Source: Bacillus sp. S3
GTDB lineage: Bacteria > Bacillota > Bacilli > Bacillales > Cytobacillaceae
Direction of reading: 5' to 3'
Length of the DNA: 64,000 bases
NCBI RefSeq assembly: GCF_005154805.1
Contig: NZ_CP039727.1
Coordinates: 218,501-282,500, forward strand
Part shown: piece after piece, positions 60,817-64,000 of the stretch
Layout: each line of letters begins with the position of its first letter
Numbering within the stretch: position 1 is the first letter of the stretch
The notes under the pieces: model-generated
Databases searched by the model: none
What the model saw: only the letters and a program-made list of their open reading frames with translations
What the model was told of the DNA's origin: nothing
Translations under genes and position numbers: made by a program

Positions 60817-61395
60817 CTTCGTTTTTTTGATTAAAAAATAGATTGCTCCCAAAACAATTGCGGCAATGATAATTGGCAATATATATGGCTGGGCAACTTC
60901 CTTTACATGTGACCAATTTTTGCCCAATACCTTTCCTAAATAAATAAAAAGAATCGACCAAGGCAAAACAGCTGCCACGGTATAAAGAGTGAATTTGGTC
61001 GCTGACATTTTGGCAATCCCGGCAGGAATGGAAATAGCATGTCTTACAACAGGGATAAACCGGGCCGAGAATATGACTCCAGCACCATATTTTCTAAACC
61101 AAAGCTCTGCTACATCAATATGGCTCTTCTTAATAAGGACGTACTTTCCGTATTTCTCTAAAAATGGCCGGCCGCCATAGTAACCAGCCCAATATAGAAA
61201 TAGCTGAGCAATTGTCCCGCCGATTGTCCCGGCAATAACCGCTCCGACAAAATTGAGATGTCCCTGTGAAACCATGTATCCGCCATAACCTAAAACTATT
61301 TCACTAGGGATAATCTCTATCATTAAACCTAGGGCAATGCCGAGGTATCCTAACTGGGATAAAAATTCTAATATGGAGTTAATAAAGTTAGCCAT
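60802..61395 (-). CDS. DedA-family membrane protein
   Basis: A 197-residue DedA/VTT-domain protein with about five helices. Family marks: EIIPSEIVLGYGGYM near residue 27, GTIGGTIAQLFLYWAGYYGGRP near 56 (shown in part) and ARFIPVVRHAISIPAGIAKM near 110, with the conserved Arg. Members include flippases for undecaprenyl phosphate or phospholipids and YngC-type proteins. GAAGGTGA precedes the ATG. Confidence 0.92.
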   Translation of the reverse strand: MANFINSILEFLSQLGYLGIALGLMIEIIPSEIVLGYGGYMVSQGHLNFVGAVIAGTIGGTIAQLFLYWAGYYGGRPFLEKYGKYVLIKKSHIDVAELWFRKYGAGVIFSARFIPVVRHAISIPAGIAKMSATKFTLYTVAAVLPWSILFIYLGKVLGKNWSHVKEVAQPYILPIIIAAIVLGAIYFLIKKTKKTTE

Positions 61396-61529
61396 AGTTC
61401 ACCTTCGCTTATGTATTGTTATAACCAAATATAGTTTATCTCAGTTTGTCTAATAATGAAATGAATATGGTCATTTTCCTTCATTTATGCCCATGTAAGG
61501 GAAAATGCAAAAATCTGCCGCCAATTCAT

Positions 61530-62717
61530 CTATGCCTGCAACGAATTTTTTGATGTGAACATATACGTCTTATGGTGGTAACGGATGCTGTAGATCAGAC
61601 CCATTGCAAACATATTCCCCATGAGTGAGCTGCCGCCATAGCTGATAAATGGCAGCGGAATACCCGTAATTGGCAGTACTTGAATCGTCATCCCAATGTT
61701 CTGAAAGACATGGAAGGTGATGACGCTGATAATTCCAGTACAGACATACGTGCTAAACGGGTCATTGGTGTCTAACGAAGTCTTAATTAAATGATAAATA
61801 AGGAGAAAAAAGAGACCGACGACGATACTGCCGCCAACAAAACCATATTCTTCACCAATCACGCTAAAAATGAAATCTGTATGGGCTTCCGGGATATACA
61901 CTTCCCGATTGCCAAACCCTTTTCCTGTGATAAGTCCTGAGCCAATCGCGCTTAACGATTTTAACAAGTGGTAGCTTGAACTTGTTGTATGACTATGGGG
62001 ATCGAGCCATGCATAAATGCGGTTAAATTGATAGGTTTGCACATGAAGATATTTTTCGAGAAAGTCTGGCTTGATTAGGACAAGGTAGAATATAAGTCCT
62101 CCAAGGGACGCACCTAAACTATAGATTGGAATAATGATTTTCCAAGATATCCCCGAAATCAAAATAAGTCCAGTTAAAATCGATAAAATCACGAGCCCAG
62201 TCCCCAGGTCAGGCTGGAGCATGATTAGCCCAAGCGGCACTGCAGTTGTGATTCCTAATTTTAATAGTAATAGAAAGTCAGTTTTTAGCGTTTTCTCCAC
62301 ATGCTTTTCCTGGTGAGTGGTAATCAGCCGGCTTAAGGCCAAAATTAAAAAGGTCTTCACAAATTCGGACGGTTGTATCTGCCCGACCCCTTTAATGACA
62401 AACCAGCTTTTTGCGCCGTTTCTAACAGGGGCAATCGATTCGGGTGCCAGGTAAACCCCAATAAGTAAAATCAATCCAAAGCCATATAAATACCAGGAAA
62501 GCCGCTTATATTGATAGCTGTCGATAAAGATGGACACGGTGATGATGGCGGCCCCGATTACATACCAAAAAACTTGCATCATTAAGAAATTCGTCGCGCC
62601 ATATTGCCCCGAGGCTTGTGCACTATAAATCGCCGCACAGCTGACTAAGAAAAAAAGAAATAATAGTAATGTTAATGTCCAATCGAAGCGATCGGCTTTT
62701 TTCTTGTTTGCATCCAT
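61530..62717 (-). CDS. rodA: SEDS peptidoglycan polymerase RodA
   Basis: A 395-residue SEDS-family glycosyltransferase with ten helices; B. subtilis RodA has 393. Motifs include NGAKSWFVIKGVGQIQPSEF near residue 107, MLQPDLGTGLV near 165 with the key Asp, AHTDFIFSVIGEEYGFVGG near 282, and GIPLPFISYGGSSLMGNM near 360. The RodA assignment over FtsW or SpoVE rests on overall length and pattern. Stands alone. Confidence 0.88.
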   Translation of the reverse strand: MDANKKKADRFDWTLTLLLFLFFLVSCAAIYSAQASGQYGATNFLMMQVFWYVIGAAIITVSIFIDSYQYKRLSWYLYGFGLILLIGVYLAPESIAPVRNGAKSWFVIKGVGQIQPSEFVKTFLILALSRLITTHQEKHVEKTLKTDFLLLLKLGITTAVPLGLIMLQPDLGTGLVILSILTGLILISGISWKIIIPIYSLGASLGGLIFYLVLIKPDFLEKYLHVQTYQFNRIYAWLDPHSHTTSSSYHLLKSLSAIGSGLITGKGFGNREVYIPEAHTDFIFSVIGEEYGFVGGSIVVGLFFLLIYHLIKTSLDTNDPFSTYVCTGIISVITFHVFQNIGMTIQVLPITGIPLPFISYGGSSLMGNMFAMGLIYSIRYHHKTYMFTSKNSLQA

Positions 62718-62873
62718 TGGCTACACCTGATTTTTCCTAATATTTACTAATTTTATGCTAGCAAAGAAAAGGCTTGCTCACAATACTTATTACCTATTAA
62801 GGGAAAATAGTACACTCCTTTATATAACGATTCCGCATGTAAAAGGTTTCATTTATATTTTATCAAAAGATCT

Positions 62874-64000
62874 CTACATCAAATGCTTTAAAAACATGGT
62901 TGCGATTCCGAAGTAGGTGAGTAACGAAAATATATCATTTAAGGTGGTAATCAGCGGTCCTGATGCGACAGCAGGGTCAATTTTCAACCGATATAAGATC
63001 AGGGGGATAATCGTCCCGGCAAGGGTCCCGATAATAAGAGTGAGAAACAGGGAACAGCCGACAACCGCGCCCAATATCAAATTTCCCTGCCAGATATAAG
63101 CGATAATGGCAATGAGAATGGCACAGGTGAGGCCAATCGTAATCCCCACACCGAGCTCCCTAGTGATTAAGCGGGTAACCACTTTTCTATCAATGTCATA
63201 CGAAATGAGCCCTCTAACAACTACGGCAAGTGATTGGGTTCCGGTATTTCCCGTCATCCCGGCAATCATTGGCATGAAAAAGGCAAGGGCTACCACCTGC
63301 TGAAGCGTATCTTCAAAACTACTGATGATCCTCCCGGAAATTACACCAATGAATAAGAGTAAAATCAGCCAAGGAAGCCGTCTTGCCGCAGCGACGAATG
63401 TTTTCGTTTCAAAGTCAATGGATTTCCCTGATGCCGACAACTTTTCAATATCTTCATTTGCTTCTTTAATCACGACATCGATAATATCATCGACCGTTAC
63501 AATTCCGACAAGAACATTGTTGTCATCGACAACCGGAATGGCTAAGAAATCATAACGTTCTGCCGTTCGTGCCACTACCTCCTGGTCCGTGGTTACTGAA
63601 ACGGAAATGACCCGTTCGTACATAATCGTCCGGATTTTCTCCTCTGGTTCTGCCAATAGTAAATCCCGGTAAGAGACGACCCCAACAAGCCTTCGTGCCT
63701 CGTCAGTGACATACAGGTAGTTAATCGACTCCGCAAACTCTGCAAAGATTTTAAACTTATCAACTGCTTCTCTGACGGTATAATAATCACGAATCCAAAC
63801 AAATCGATTGGTCATAATTCTTCCGGCTGTTTCCGGAGGATAATTCATGATTCCTTTAACGGCATTGGACTCTTCTGCTTTCATTCCTGAAAGCAGCGAG
63901 TCTTTCTTCTCTGGCGAAAGCTCATTTAATAATAAGGCCAGGTCGTCATTATCCATTAAATCTAGAACCTTACTGGTTTTTTCAATGCCCAGAATGTTCA
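62874..64000 (-). CDS. mgtE: Magnesium transporter MgtE (partial, runs off the window)
   Basis: At least 375 residues of an MgtE-type Mg2+ channel; the frame stays open to position 64000 (residues NILGIEKTSKVLDL precede the first in-window Met), so the N-terminus is missing. Order: end of the MgtE_N domain (LLNELSPEKKDSLLSGM), two CBS domains (around VREAVDKFKIF and VVDDNNVLVGIVTVDDIIDV), then five helices with PMIAGMTGNTGTQSLAVVVR and the pore segment DPAVASGPLITTLNDI. An M-box cannot be judged since the start lies outside. Confidence 0.93.
   Translation of the reverse strand, partial: NILGIEKTSKVLDLMDNDDLALLLNELSPEKKDSLLSGMKAEESNAVKGIMNYPPETAGRIMTNRFVWIRDYYTVREAVDKFKIFAEFAESINYLYVTDEARRLVGVVSYRDLLLAEPEEKIRTIMYERVISVSVTTDQEVVARTAERYDFLAIPVVDDNNVLVGIVTVDDIIDVVIKEANEDIEKLSASGKSIDFETKTFVAAARRLPWLILLLFIGVISGRIISSFEDTLQQVVALAFFMPMIAGMTGNTGTQSLAVVVRGLISYDIDRKVVTRLITRELGVGITIGLTCAILIAIIAYIWQGNLILGAVVGCSLFLTLIIGTLAGTIIPLILYRLKIDPAVASGPLITTLNDIFSLLTYFGIATMFLKHLM

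Overview
The window looks like chromosome of a spore-forming Bacillaceae bacterium, in the broad Bacillus/Neobacillus range. It carries a gerA-type germination operon, an alpha/beta-type SASP, a sigM-yhdL-yhdK stress operon, kimA behind a c-di-AMP (ydaO) riboswitch, and two T-box leaders. Shine-Dalgarno sites are strong and purine-rich, TTG/GTG starts are frequent, and the DNA is moderately AT-rich. No rRNA, tRNA, prophage or CRISPR-Cas was recognised.

1-17.1 kb is a catabolic region. A YtcJ-like amidohydrolase faces a sigma-54 activator. Upstream of an AAT-family amino acid permease lie a sigma-54 promoter and two similar upstream activator sites. Next come a CaiB-type CoA-transferase, an acyl-CoA dehydrogenase, a urocanase homologue with many changes in otherwise conserved motifs, and an orphan response regulator with an AraC output domain. 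A LysR regulator then diverges from a SsuABC/TauABC-type importer operon that ends with a HisC-like aminotransferase and a D-2-hydroxyacid dehydrogenase. Together these suggest uptake and breakdown of an imidazole or amino acid derivative; this is the best candidate for an undescribed pathway here.

17.1-33 kb holds housekeeping and accessory genes: FxsA, a T-box controlled second-type methionyl-tRNA synthetase, a serine hydrolase, an SDR, a DUF1275 protein, an IS256-family element, a MerR/AidB-like acyl-CoA dehydrogenase pair, an M29 aminopeptidase and an orphan pair of oligopeptide-type permeases.

33.8-47.4 kb holds an MMPL exporter with its TetR regulator, a methyltransferase behind a possible attenuator, the sigM operon, a polysaccharide deacetylase, an AIM24 protein, kimA and a frameshifted NERD gene. 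47.5-64 kb holds a three-gene ABC-2 exporter, the germination operon, a TetR gene, a SASP gene, a T-box controlled argS of the non-B. subtilis type, DinB, MFS, NupC, DedA, RodA and a partial MgtE.

The most striking structure outside genes is a family of 52-bp tandem intergenic repeats. Each has a 23-bp palindromic core and a 29-bp linker. They form five arrays (near 22.95, 24.05-25.9, 33.5, 46.1 and 54.9 kb), three of them between convergent genes. The core comes in two versions with compensating arm changes. The IS256-family element sits inside one array; removing it with one 9-bp target copy restores the 52-bp phase exactly. A second family, built on the 16-bp palindrome AATCAAACGTTTGATT, lies beside or within some of these arrays.
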